DNA from: Emcibacter sp.
Lineage (GTDB): Bacteria > Pseudomonadota > Alphaproteobacteria > Sphingomonadales > Emcibacteraceae
DNA: 64,000 nucleotides
Assembly (NCBI GenBank): GCA_021741205.1
Contig: JAIOYI010000004.1
Span: 1-64,000, forward strand
Reading direction: 5' to 3'
Both the position numbers and the translations under genes were made by a program. Every line of letters starts with the position of its first letter. The first letter of the stretch is position 1. Under the pieces are notes generated by a model. It was not told where the DNA came from. It saw only the letters and a program-made list of their open reading frames with translations, and searched no databases. Positions 25,928 through 35,122 of the stretch are shown here, in pieces.

Positions 25928-28866
25928 CAGGATATCGTCTTGATTCTACTATAAATATGGGCAGTCTTATTGATCGTCGTAAAAGCTTAAGCTTTACCTT
26001 TAATGGTACCCGTTATAAGGGATACGAGGGGGATAGTTTAGCTTCAGCGCTTTTGGCAGAAGGCGTTATGGTGGCGGGCAGGTCATTTAAATATCATCGC
26101 CCACGTGGTGTATTTGCAGCAGATTCGCAAGAGACGAATGTTATCGTACAGCTTGAAACGGGTGCGATCACGGAACCTAATTTAAAAGCAACGCAGATCG
26201 AACTTTATGAGGGGTTAGTGGCCCGTAGCGTCAATTGTTGGCCGTCCGCCCGTTTTGATCTTGGGGCTCTTATTGGGTTGATTAAAGCATTCATGCCCGC
26301 AGGTTTCTATTACAAAACCTTTATGTGGCCTAGTTGGCATCTTTTCGAATCCACCATTCGCCGTGCAGCTGGGCTTGGCCTTTCTCCTATCCAGCCAGAT
26401 CCTGATCGTTATATGGTGCAACACGCCACATGTGATCTTTTGGTCGTTGGAGCGGGGCCCGCTGGATTGATGGCAGCGGATCAGGCGTCGGCTCTTGGAA
26501 TGCGGGTCATTCTTGCGGATGATAAAAAACAATCTGGGGGATCATTATTGTGGAATGGTCAAGAGGTAGGGGGTGAAAAGGGTCAAGTCTGGGCAAAAAA
26601 CAAGGCGCAGACAATCAAGAAAAACCTCTTATCACAAATATTGAACCGAACAACGGTAGTGGGATATTATGATCACAATTTCCTACTTGCCATCGAATAT
26701 TTACCAAACGCAACAGGACATAGCCCAAGACAAAAATTATGGAAAATCAGAGCAGGGCACGTAATTTTAGCAACGGGATCCTTTGAACGCCCATTGGTTT
26801 ATGCGGGCAATGACTTGCCAGGAACCATGTTAAATTCGGCTATTATACATTACGTGAATGCTTATGGGGTGGCACCCGGAGAATGTGCTGTAATTTTCAC
26901 AACAAATAATACGGGCTATGAGACAGCGCGTGTTTTGACAGCGATGGGGGTTACGGTACGGGCGATTATTGATACACGTGCGGCAGTTACCTGTGAAAAG
27001 CAGGCATGGGCAAATGAACAGGGTATAATAATTTATCCTCATACGGTCATCAAGACTGCAAAGGGCGGTAAAGCCGTGCGCTCTGTTCAGATTGAACAGA
27101 TTGGCGGCGGCAAGTGTTTAACCCTTGAATGTGATCTTGTGGGATTGTCGGGGGGCTGGAACCCTGCGGTGCATTTATTTTCCCAATCGGGTGGTAAGTT
27201 GGAATTTGACGATCGCCTCGCAACATTTATTCCGACCACATCGGCTCAAGATGTGACTTCAGTCGGCAGTGCCAAGGGTGCGTTCGATCTTGGGACTTGC
27301 CTGCTACAGGGTCGTGATGCGGGACTTGCGGCCGCTGCCAGCCGTGGCTTTGTTGGTGAAAGTACGGAAGTGCCAGAATTCGAACAATGGGATAAAACGG
27401 ATCAAGATATGATGTGGACTGTCCCGGAGACATCTCTTTCATCGGCCTTTGTGGATTTCCAGAGTGATGTCACGGCGGCTGATATTGGGCTTGCGGCTCG
27501 TGAAGGATTTGTTTCTGTTGAACATCTGAAACGTTATACTACCTTAGGCATGGGGGTTGATCAGGGAAAGTCATCTAATATTAATGCTATTGGTATTATG
27601 GGGGATTTGACCAACCGCACCCCTGAAAAGGTTGGAACGACAAAATTTAGACCGCCCTTTACGCCTGTGACCATGGGAGCGATGGCAGCCAGCAGGCCAC
27701 AGGGTGAATTGCTGCGGCCCCGCAAATATATGCCAGGTCATAATTGGCATATCTCAAAGGGTGCACATATGTTGGATTATGGTTGGCAACGGCCCTCTCA
27801 TTACCCAATAGCGGGTGAGACGATGCAACAAGCGGCCCTACGAGAAGCAAAAAATGTACGGAACGCCGTGGGTGTCCTTGAAAGTTCACCGCTCGGTAAA
27901 TTTGAGGTTATGGGGGCAGATGCGGGCAAATTCCTAGATCATATTTATGTGGGCACCATGAGCAACCTCAAAGTGGGCAGTATTCGTTATGGTTTAATGC
28001 TGAACGAACATGGCACTATCATTGATGATGGTGTTGTCGCAAAGTTATCAGATGGGCATTTCCTGTTAAATGTATCAAGTGGTCATGCGGATCGCATTAT
28101 GGACTGGCTTGAGGAATGGCGGCAATGTGAGTGGCCTGATCTTGATGTGGTCATTCAGAATGTCACACATTGCTGGGGGGCAATTACGCTCGCTGGACCC
28201 AATGCACGGGCGGTTCTAACGGCATTAGGCTGTGATATTCCACTCAAGAACGATCAGTTTCCTCATATGCGGTGGCGCATGGGGACGCTCTCAGGCTTTG
28301 ACGTTCGCATTTTTCGGGTCAGCTTTTCGGGCGAGGTCAGTTTCGAAATAAATATACCTTCAAACCATACGGTGGAATTGCTGTCACGCATTGAGGTTGA
28401 AGGAAAGGCATATGGATTGGCACCTTATGGAATTGAGGCACTTGATATGTTGCGTATTGAAAAGGGATATCTGCTTATTGGCACCGATACGGACAGTTCT
28501 ACTATCCCGCAAGATATTGGTTTTGGCCGTGCTATCAATAAAAAAGCATCGGATTTCATTGGTCGCCGTTCCTTGAAAAGAGAAACGGCCTTAAGTGATG
28601 ATCGTTATCATCTGGTGGGGCTTATGTCGGATCAAATGATGCAATCAGGATCTCATATTTTGGATCAGAATAAAAAAAGCCGTGGTTTTATCACCAGCGC
28701 TTGTTTTGGTGCAGGGGTTTTGCGTCCCATTGCCCTTGCTCTGCTTCGTGCGGGGCATGACCGCATGGGGGAAAAAGTCACTCTTTACACACAAGGCACA
28801 GAATCGGCGGCAACCGTATGCCAAGCCGTTCATTTTGACCCAGATGGAGAAAAGCTTAATGACTGA
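25924..28866 (+). CDS. soxA: Sarcosine oxidase alpha subunit, SoxA
   Basis: 980 residues, full length. Domain order: an N-terminal ferredoxin-like domain (GYEGDSLASALLAEGV, then KYHRPRGVFAADSQETN); the NAD-binding dinucleotide domain with LLVVGAGPAGLMAADQASA near 175-193; a second dinucleotide region; and a C-terminal aminomethyltransferase (GcvT-like) domain from ~600 that binds tetrahydrofolate, with EALDMLRIEKGYLLIGTDTD. The C-terminus DPDGEKLND overlaps the soxG start by 8 bp. No folate-recycling genes (folD, purU, glyA) accompany the operon here, unlike many soxBDAG loci. Confidence 0.95.
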   Translation: MTGYRLDSTINMGSLIDRRKSLSFTFNGTRYKGYEGDSLASALLAEGVMVAGRSFKYHRPRGVFAADSQETNVIVQLETGAITEPNLKATQIELYEGLVARSVNCWPSARFDLGALIGLIKAFMPAGFYYKTFMWPSWHLFESTIRRAAGLGLSPIQPDPDRYMVQHATCDLLVVGAGPAGLMAADQASALGMRVILADDKKQSGGSLLWNGQEVGGEKGQVWAKNKAQTIKKNLLSQILNRTTVVGYYDHNFLLAIEYLPNATGHSPRQKLWKIRAGHVILATGSFERPLVYAGNDLPGTMLNSAIIHYVNAYGVAPGECAVIFTTNNTGYETARVLTAMGVTVRAIIDTRAAVTCEKQAWANEQGIIIYPHTVIKTAKGGKAVRSVQIEQIGGGKCLTLECDLVGLSGGWNPAVHLFSQSGGKLEFDDRLATFIPTTSAQDVTSVGSAKGAFDLGTCLLQGRDAGLAAAASRGFVGESTEVPEFEQWDKTDQDMMWTVPETSLSSAFVDFQSDVTAADIGLAAREGFVSVEHLKRYTTLGMGVDQGKSSNINAIGIMGDLTNRTPEKVGTTKFRPPFTPVTMGAMAASRPQGELLRPRKYMPGHNWHISKGAHMLDYGWQRPSHYPIAGETMQQAALREAKNVRNAVGVLESSPLGKFEVMGADAGKFLDHIYVGTMSNLKVGSIRYGLMLNEHGTIIDDGVVAKLSDGHFLLNVSSGHADRIMDWLEEWRQCEWPDLDVVIQNVTHCWGAITLAGPNARAVLTALGCDIPLKNDQFPHMRWRMGTLSGFDVRIFRVSFSGEVSFEINIPSNHTVELLSRIEVEGKAYGLAPYGIEALDMLRIEKGYLLIGTDTDSSTIPQDIGFGRAINKKASDFIGRRSLKRETALSDDRYHLVGLMSDQMMQSGSHILDQNKKSRGFITSACFGAGVLRPIALALLRAGHDRMGEKVTLYTQGTESAATVCQAVHFDPDGEKLND

Positions 28867-29449
28867 CCTCAGCCTTCGTGCTCTTAAGCCATGGGGAAGG
28901 GTGGATAGTATCGGCAACGATCCTTCACAACTTCTCATTCAAATGGAGACATTTTCCGCTATTGTACGGGTGACGGCGCTGGATCACTGTTTGCAAAATC
29001 TTTCTGAACGGCTCACGTCAATTGGTTTTCCTGTGCCACGGGTCAATTCAGCGGTGGGGGAGGAGCCGTGTGTTATTTGGCTGTCCCCCCGTGATTTTCT
29101 GATCCTCCATAAAACGCATCCCGCAGGCGACGTGATTGAGAAACTCAACAGTATTATTAAGGAGGACGAAGCTCTGATTATTGATCAAACGCACGGTTTG
29201 GGCATTCTGTCCTATGCGGGGGATCGTGCCCTTGATCTTCTTTCTCAGGGAACATCCCTTGATTTTTCAGAAGTTTCTTTCGGGAAGGGCGAAAGTCGGC
29301 GCACCTCTTTTGCCCATTTAAAGGTAACGATTTTTAGTTTTCAAGCCACCTCGACCATCGGCCAAAATATGTGGATGATGGTATTTGATGCTCCCTATGC
29401 GGATTATTTATCCCAATGGTTATTGCATGCTCAAAAGAATATCACTTAG
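28859..29449 (+). CDS. soxG: Sarcosine oxidase gamma subunit, SoxG
   Basis: 196 residues from the ATG at 28859, inside the end of soxA (ATGACTGA overlap). A longer open frame extends upstream to 28682, but it lies inside soxA and the shorter form gives the family N-terminus MTDLSLRALKPWGRVDSIGND. The body has WLSPRDFLILHK and the GcvT-like fold of the gamma subunit, which helps bind folate. The stop overlaps the stop of the convergent Rieske (2) gene by three bases. Confidence 0.9.
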   Translation: MTDLSLRALKPWGRVDSIGNDPSQLLIQMETFSAIVRVTALDHCLQNLSERLTSIGFPVPRVNSAVGEEPCVIWLSPRDFLILHKTHPAGDVIEKLNSIIKEDEALIIDQTHGLGILSYAGDRALDLLSQGTSLDFSEVSFGKGESRRTSFAHLKVTIFSFQATSTIGQNMWMMVFDAPYADYLSQWLLHAQKNIT

Positions 29450-30657
29450 CTTTTTTGATGTTGTGTCAGCTCATCTTGCAAAGTTTTTGACAGATGTGGT
29501 CTTATACGGCCGAGCACATAATTGCGAATATCAAGGCTCGTATCTTCCATGGGGGCATAATAGCCGAAATGATTAACGCGAGATTCCAACCCTTTTTGCA
29601 CCCGCACACAAATTTCCCAGTCCTGTAAATTTACAATATGCCAGAAATCAACAGCATCAGAAGCATCAAAGTCCTCTTTTTCCATTTCCTCTGGGGCAAA
29701 AAGAAAATGACAAGTCACAATAGTTTGGGTGGGTGATTTTGCCTCAAGCACAAAAGCGGCAACATGATCGCAGGACAGGCTTATCATGACGCTTGGATAG
29801 ATGATTTCACCTTTATGGAGAACTTTTTCATCTTCGCTAAGGCCATCAAAGGGCGCCCTATTGGTGGTTCCTGTTTTGGTAAAGGTATAGGCTCCCTCAC
29901 GATGGGGAACGCCCCTTTCCCAATCAAGATTGTCGCCGCCATTTTGACGGAAGACGGGAACAATCTCGCAAAGTTCTGGGTGCACAGGGCCACAATGATA
30001 ACATTCATTATAATTTTCCACGATGATCTTCCAGTTGGCATCGACTTCATAGCGAATGCTTTTGCCAATACGAAGGCTTGATAAGGGGTAATTTTTTAAG
30101 CTTTTGACGACTAATTTGTGGCTTTCTTCAAAAGGGGTTGCTGTTGCGGGCGTAAGATTGATAAAAATAAATCCGCCCCAGCTTTCTATGCCCACGGGAT
30201 GCAGGCCAAAGTCTTTTTTTCGCACGTCATCTTTCACATCCATATGGGGAACGGTTACAAGATTGCCGTCAAAATCATAGGACCAGAAATGATAGGGGCA
30301 AACAATGCGGTTTGATGAAACGCAGCCACCGCCGACAAGAGGTCTCCCTGTTTCAGGGTTTTGGGTGGGATCGGTTGTACATAAACGGGAGCCACGGTGA
30401 CGGCATACATTATAGAATGAGCGAAGCGCACCGTCACGATTGCGGAGCAGAAGAATACTTTCTCCCGCTATTTCTATGACTTTATTATCCCCCGCATTGG
30501 GAATATCTTCTTCACGGGCCACACAAAGCCATTCTTTGCAAAAGATTTGTTCCTGCTCAACTTTAAAAATGTCATTCGAATAATAAAAAGTGGATGGTAA
30601 AGATTTTTCAAGATTTCCAAGGTTATTCGTTTGAGGCGTCTTTTTATTTTCCATCAT
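29446..30657 (-). CDS. Rieske non-heme iron oxygenase alpha subunit (2)
   Basis: 403 residues. The Rieske ligands are Cys85/His87 (CRHRGSR) and Cys120/His123 (CPYHFW), separated by a longer loop than in copy 1. The mononuclear site is ENYNECYHCGPVH (His221, His226). It is related to but clearly different from the oxygenase at 22412-23593. It is cotranscribed with and downstream of PYROXD2-like (2) (31 bp gap), and convergent with soxG. The ENYNECYHCGPVHPEL form is common among trimethylamine-type demethylating oxygenases such as GbcA, so a role in N-demethylation before sarcosine oxidase is a reasonable inference. No reductase gene is adjacent. Confidence 0.9.
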   Translation of the reverse strand: MMENKKTPQTNNLGNLEKSLPSTFYYSNDIFKVEQEQIFCKEWLCVAREEDIPNAGDNKVIEIAGESILLLRNRDGALRSFYNVCRHRGSRLCTTDPTQNPETGRPLVGGGCVSSNRIVCPYHFWSYDFDGNLVTVPHMDVKDDVRKKDFGLHPVGIESWGGFIFINLTPATATPFEESHKLVVKSLKNYPLSSLRIGKSIRYEVDANWKIIVENYNECYHCGPVHPELCEIVPVFRQNGGDNLDWERGVPHREGAYTFTKTGTTNRAPFDGLSEDEKVLHKGEIIYPSVMISLSCDHVAAFVLEAKSPTQTIVTCHFLFAPEEMEKEDFDASDAVDFWHIVNLQDWEICVRVQKGLESRVNHFGYYAPMEDTSLDIRNYVLGRIRPHLSKTLQDELTQHQKS

Positions 30658-30688
30658 ATATCTTCCCTATAGGTTCATGCTGTTTTTT

Positions 30689-32317
30689 TTAAAATATCTT
30701 TTTCTGTTTAATATCTTTCAAGACCTGTGCCGCGGCATTATGTCCGGGAGCACCGGTGACGCCGCCGCCAGGGTGGGTGCCAGCGCCGCAAAGATATAGT
30801 GCGGTTACGGGTGTTCGATACTGGGTCCATTTGGGCAGGGGGCGCATAAAAAAGAGTTGGTTAAAACTTAAATCACCATGAAAAATATTACCCTCTGTTA
30901 TGCCATAAATTTGTTCAAGATCTAATGGCGTGAGTATTGTTCTTGCTATGATTGAATCTGGTACATTTGGGGCATAACGGGCAATATGTTCAATCACCCG
31001 ATCACCAAAACTTTCCCGATGATCGTCCCATGTGCCTTCCTTAAGGTGATAAGGCACATATTGGATAAAGCATGTCATCATGAAACGATCGGGCGGGGCA
31101 AGGCTGTCATCAATCATGGACGGTACCACGCAATCGACCCATAACTCATCGGGAATTTTTCCTAATTTTGCAATGTCATAGCATCTTTGTGCTTCTTCTA
31201 GAGAGGGGACAAGTGTCATGACGGCCCGTTCTTCTGGGCTGGAATTTTCGGGCATGCCAATGAATTTCGGTTCTTCTGAGAGTACCAAATTAACTTTGGC
31301 ACTTGGGCCAGCCATTTTAATGGCCGCCACATCTTTACGAAATGAGGCGGGCAGTTTCTCGGCCTCAACTAAACTAAGGAAAGTGCGCTTTGGGTCGGCA
31401 TTTGACAAGACAACTGAGGCAAGTATTTCTGTGCCATCTTCAAGAAGAACACCGTAGGCTTCATTGTCTTTAATAAGAATGCGCGCAACAGGAGCGGAGG
31501 TGATGATTTCGACCCCAGATTTTTTTGCTGATGCGGCAATGGCCTGTGTTATTGATCCCATGCCGCCAATAACATGACCGCTGAAGCCTTGACGCCCGTG
31601 ATCCCCGCCGCTCAGAAGGTGAAATAACAGCCCCAGTGCCGAGCCTTGATCATATGGCCCGCCATGTTTGCCATAAACATTATTGGCAAGAAACAAGAGC
31701 TTGGTTTCCTCTGCTTCGAAATGGCGATCCAGAAAGTCACCGAGACTTCCTGTTAAGAAATCCACGAGTTGTGACATTTCATCACCTGTAATGCCGTAAA
31801 ATCTTTTGGCAAGGCGCCATAATTCTTTAAATCGCTCAAAGCCTGTGGCAGCAAGATTTGGTGGTGGTTCAAGAAAGAAGGGTTGAAGATAGGCGGCAAG
31901 CTTTTTAAGATCCCTATCCACGCTGAGAAACGTTTCGGCGTCTTTCTCTGAAAAACGCCTTATTTCGTCAGAGGTACGTCCCAAATCCGCCCACCAACGG
32001 ATGACACCGCCCGCCTTATCTGGAATAGCCAGTATAGGATCGCAAGGCACCATACGCAAACCAAAGGATGCCAGATCAAGATCATCAATCACTTTTGGCA
32101 ACAGCATGCTCGCAATATAAGAGGTGGCCGAAACGCGGCATCCTGGTGCCACATCTTCTGTCACGCAACACCCACCAATTATTTCGCGGCGCTCAACAAC
32201 CAATGTTGAGAGTCCTGCACGTCCCAAGTAGGCAGCAGCGGTTAAACCGTTATGTCCTGCACCTATGACGATCGCATCATATTTACTGTTTTTTGATATT
32301 TTTTTTGAAAAAGCCAT
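30689..32317 (-). CDS. FAD-dependent oxidoreductase, PYROXD2/phytoene-desaturase-like (2)
   Basis: 542 residues. Hallmarks: DAIVIGAGHNGLTAAAYLGR, VVERREIIGGCCVTEDVAPG, VIGGMGSITQAIAASAKKSG and C-terminal LYLCGAGTHPGGGVTGAPGHN. It is a paralogue of the 20697-22271 product. It heads a two-gene operon with Rieske (2) and is divergent from the MFS permease across 213 bp that hold a 44-bp inverted repeat and a promoter. Possible role: oxidation of an amine or of the Rieske product; unproven. Confidence 0.85.
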   Translation of the reverse strand: MAFSKKISKNSKYDAIVIGAGHNGLTAAAYLGRAGLSTLVVERREIIGGCCVTEDVAPGCRVSATSYIASMLLPKVIDDLDLASFGLRMVPCDPILAIPDKAGGVIRWWADLGRTSDEIRRFSEKDAETFLSVDRDLKKLAAYLQPFFLEPPPNLAATGFERFKELWRLAKRFYGITGDEMSQLVDFLTGSLGDFLDRHFEAEETKLLFLANNVYGKHGGPYDQGSALGLLFHLLSGGDHGRQGFSGHVIGGMGSITQAIAASAKKSGVEIITSAPVARILIKDNEAYGVLLEDGTEILASVVLSNADPKRTFLSLVEAEKLPASFRKDVAAIKMAGPSAKVNLVLSEEPKFIGMPENSSPEERAVMTLVPSLEEAQRCYDIAKLGKIPDELWVDCVVPSMIDDSLAPPDRFMMTCFIQYVPYHLKEGTWDDHRESFGDRVIEHIARYAPNVPDSIIARTILTPLDLEQIYGITEGNIFHGDLSFNQLFFMRPLPKWTQYRTPVTALYLCGAGTHPGGGVTGAPGHNAAAQVLKDIKQKKIF

Positions 32318-32377
32318 TTTTGTTTAAGCCTTATTTGAATAAGTTTTTTTTCTTATCCTATTCAGATATAACAAAAG

Positions 32378-32421
32378 AATAAATGTAAATAAATACAAAA
32401 CTGTATTTATTTACATTTATT
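32378..32421. promoter_or_regulatory. 44-bp perfect inverted repeat, candidate operator
   Basis: The 20-base arm AATAAATGTAAATAAATACA (32378-32397) is repeated as its exact reverse complement at 32402-32421, with spacer AAAC. The core is ATACA-N4-TGTAT, as at 24269. It lies between the divergent PYROXD2-Rieske operon (60 bp from the start) and the MFS gene, just upstream of that gene's promoter. The long exact symmetry suggests two regulator dimers; a cruciform or RNA hairpin is the alternative. Confidence 0.55.
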
Positions 32422-32451
32422 GTGGCAGATAGGTGTTTAATCTATTTGAAG

Positions 32452-32479
32452 TTGACATAAATAAGCAGAGGTGTATGTT
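32452..32479 (+). promoter_or_regulatory. Predicted sigma-70 promoter for the MFS gene
   Basis: TTGACA at 32452-32457, 16-base spacer, TATGTT at 32474-32479. It is 50 bp upstream of the GTG start and 30 bp downstream of the long inverted repeat. Confidence 0.45.
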
Positions 32480-32530
32480 TTTAATTAGTTAAATAATATC
32501 TTTAGCCCAATATTTAAGGGAGACTATCTA

Positions 32531-33736
32531 GTGAGCCGTTCGAATAAATGGATCGTTATGATCGTGTTGTCTCTTGCGGGAACAGTGATCTTTATTCTGC
32601 CTTACCTTAGGGAAATATATTACCTGCCTTTACAGCGCGCATTAGGAATTAATAATACCCAGATTGGCATGTTGATGTCGGTGTTTGGTGTTTCTTCTAT
32701 GCTTAGTTATATTCCAGGCGGTTGGCTAGCTGACCGTATCGCCCCACGTTTGTTGATTAGCCTATCCTTAATTCTGACGGGGGCGCTTGGATTCTATTTT
32801 GCAACCTTTCCGTCATATCCGGTTGCGCTTACCATACATGGGTTATGGGGTATTACGGTTACGGGTATGCTATGGGGGGCTATGATCAAGGCAACCCGTG
32901 AATGGGCGCCGTCTGATGAGCAGGGCCGCGCTTTTGGTTTTCTAGAGGCTGGACGAGGTGTTTCAGAAGCCATCATATACTCATTTTTCCTATTTGTTTT
33001 TGCTTGGTTAGGCAGTGATACACCAGCATTGAGTAGCGTTATCATGCAATTTTCAGTGCTTCACGTCGTTATCGGTGTTGTAGCGTGGTTTGTGCTTGAC
33101 CCAGAAAATCCTGTCCGAGATCAAGACAATAATACTTCCTTCAGTGACTTTATTATTCTGTTTAAAATGCCCGCAGTATGGTTGATCGCCGTTATCGTTA
33201 TGACCTGTTATTGTGCCTATTGGGGGGCTTATTATTTCACGCCTTATGCGTCAGACGTCTTTATGCTTAGTGTCGTCACAGCGGGTGCCATCGGGGTGGG
33301 GAAGGTTTGGTTGAAACCTTTCGCCGCACTCATTGCGGGTTTTGTGGCCGACCGTGTCGGTATTAATAAGGCGGTATCGGTATGTTTTATATTATTGATT
33401 TCAAGTTTTTTGGGCTTTGCCCTCATGCCGAGTGGTGCCACATTCATTGTTCTGATGGTGATTAATGTTGGTGTTGCCTCTCTTGTCATATTTGCGATGC
33501 GGGGTATTTATTTTGCCTTGCTAGAAGAATGTAATATTCCCCATGCGTTGACGGGTTGTGCGGTGGGTATTATTTCGGTTATTGGTTTTACACCAGATAT
33601 ATTCATGCCGTTGATTGGGGGGCTATTACTTGATAATTATCCGGGGCCTATGGGGTATCGCCTATTTTTTGGTGTGATTGCTGGTTTTTGTACGATTGGT
33701 CTAATGGCAAGTTTAATGATCAGAAATAGTAAATAA
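32531..33736 (+). CDS. MFS permease
   Basis: 401 residues with about 12 hydrophobic helices. The start is GTG at 32531 after AAGGGAGA. The loop between helices 2 and 3 reads GGWLADRIAPRLLI, the MFS signature (G-x3-D-R-x-x-x-R), and a second copy GFVADRVGINKAV lies in the C-terminal half, as expected from the internal duplication. The substrate is unknown. It is divergent from the PYROXD2-Rieske operon and shares its putative operator, so it may import that pathway's substrate or export a product. Confidence 0.88.
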   Translation: MSRSNKWIVMIVLSLAGTVIFILPYLREIYYLPLQRALGINNTQIGMLMSVFGVSSMLSYIPGGWLADRIAPRLLISLSLILTGALGFYFATFPSYPVALTIHGLWGITVTGMLWGAMIKATREWAPSDEQGRAFGFLEAGRGVSEAIIYSFFLFVFAWLGSDTPALSSVIMQFSVLHVVIGVVAWFVLDPENPVRDQDNNTSFSDFIILFKMPAVWLIAVIVMTCYCAYWGAYYFTPYASDVFMLSVVTAGAIGVGKVWLKPFAALIAGFVADRVGINKAVSVCFILLISSFLGFALMPSGATFIVLMVINVGVASLVIFAMRGIYFALLEECNIPHALTGCAVGIISVIGFTPDIFMPLIGGLLLDNYPGPMGYRLFFGVIAGFCTIGLMASLMIRNSK

Positions 33737-33817
33737 ATAAGTTAACGTCCTTAAATATAAGATAAAAACAGGGACATTTGTGTCTATAAACCCATTCTTA
33801 AGGTGAGATATTTAATT

Positions 33818-35122
33818 ATGCGATATTTTCTAATTTTGACGACTTTATTACTTGGCTCTTATCAGTCTTTAGCTGCACAAAAGCAGCTTATATCAAACGA
33901 TACGGTTGGCTTGAGTTATGTTCATGCCGGAAAATTAGTTGATGTTGAAGCAGGAACGGTTTTATTCAATCAAATGATTACAATACGTGGGGATAGAATA
34001 GTTGATGTTGGCCCTTGGACGCTCACCAATAAATCCGCCAACGTGATAGATTGGTCGGATTATACGGTGATGCCTGGCATGATTGATGGGCATACACACC
34101 TGCTCGGTGATATTCAATCAGAAGATGTTTTGGCTCCTTTAAATTTATCACCAGAGGAAGATGTGGCCTTAGGTGTTATTAATGCTGAAAAAACATTGAA
34201 GGCTGGTTTCACAAGTGTGATTGATGTGGGGAGTTACAGAGCCTTTACTGACATCACACTTCGAGATGCCATAAATTCTGGTCAGATATTGGGACCACGT
34301 ATGTGGGGGGCGGGCGCTTATATAACGCGAACTGGTGGCGGCGGCGAGGTTGTTGGGCTAGATATGGGTGTGAAAATCCCGCTGGATTTCAGACGGGGTG
34401 TTGCCGATACGGAAGAAGAAGTGCGCAGCCGCATTCGTGATCTTATTGAAGGAGGCGCAGACTTTATTAAAATGATTGTCACGGGAGCCGTCTTAACTGT
34501 GGGGACAGAACCTGGTGAAGTGGAAATGAATGAGGATTTGATCCGTGCAGGTGTAGAGGAAGCCGCTAAATATGGTAAGTATGTTACGGCCCACGCCCAT
34601 GGTGCTGAAGGTATAAAAATGGCTATTCGTGCAGGGGTTCGATCAATCCAGCATGGTTCACTTATGGATGATGAAGGTCTTGCATTGATGAAAAAGAAGG
34701 GAACTTGGCTTGTTGCTGATATTTATAATGGGGATTATATTAAAGATGTTGGTACGGCTAAGGGATGGCCTGCAGAAATACTCAGAAAAAATAATGAAAC
34801 AACAGAAACACAACGAGCCGTCTTTACTAAGGCGGTAAAACTTGGTGTTAATGTGGCTTATGGAACAGACAGCGGTGTGTATCCTCACGGTGATAATGCC
34901 CGTCAAATGACCTATATGGTACGCTATGGTCTCACGCCAATGCAGGCCATACAATCGGCGACCATATGGGGGGCGAGATCTATGTCATTAGAAGCAGATG
35001 TTGGATCTATTGCGGTCGGAAAATTTGCCGATATAATTGCCGTCAAAGGCGATGTGCTTCAAGATATTTCCATACTTGAACATGTTGATGCCGTGATGAA
35101 AGATGGAAAAATTATTCAATAG
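33818..35122 (+). CDS. Exported metal-dependent amidohydrolase (prolidase/imidazolonepropionase-like)
   Basis: 434 residues from the ATG at 33818; an earlier in-frame GTG (33803) lies within the ribosome site AAGGTGAG and is less likely. A signal peptide ends near SLAA. The amidohydrolase core has DGHTHL (metal His pair), DFIKMIVTG (carbamylated Lys), TAHAHG, QHGS and YGTDSGVYPHGDNAR (Asp). This subset contains Xaa-Pro dipeptidases and related enzymes cleaving cyclic amides. The likely location is periplasmic. The gene converges on the TPR-sulfotransferase, whose stop overlaps it by 11 bp. Confidence 0.85.
   Translation: MRYFLILTTLLLGSYQSLAAQKQLISNDTVGLSYVHAGKLVDVEAGTVLFNQMITIRGDRIVDVGPWTLTNKSANVIDWSDYTVMPGMIDGHTHLLGDIQSEDVLAPLNLSPEEDVALGVINAEKTLKAGFTSVIDVGSYRAFTDITLRDAINSGQILGPRMWGAGAYITRTGGGGEVVGLDMGVKIPLDFRRGVADTEEEVRSRIRDLIEGGADFIKMIVTGAVLTVGTEPGEVEMNEDLIRAGVEEAAKYGKYVTAHAHGAEGIKMAIRAGVRSIQHGSLMDDEGLALMKKKGTWLVADIYNGDYIKDVGTAKGWPAEILRKNNETTETQRAVFTKAVKLGVNVAYGTDSGVYPHGDNARQMTYMVRYGLTPMQAIQSATIWGARSMSLEADVGSIAVGKFADIIAVKGDVLQDISILEHVDAVMKDGKIIQ

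Noticed and set aside
28682-28858. Longer soxG starting inside soxA
   Set aside because: The extra residues are only the shifted frame of soxA; the start at 28859 gives the family N-terminus and the expected short overlap.
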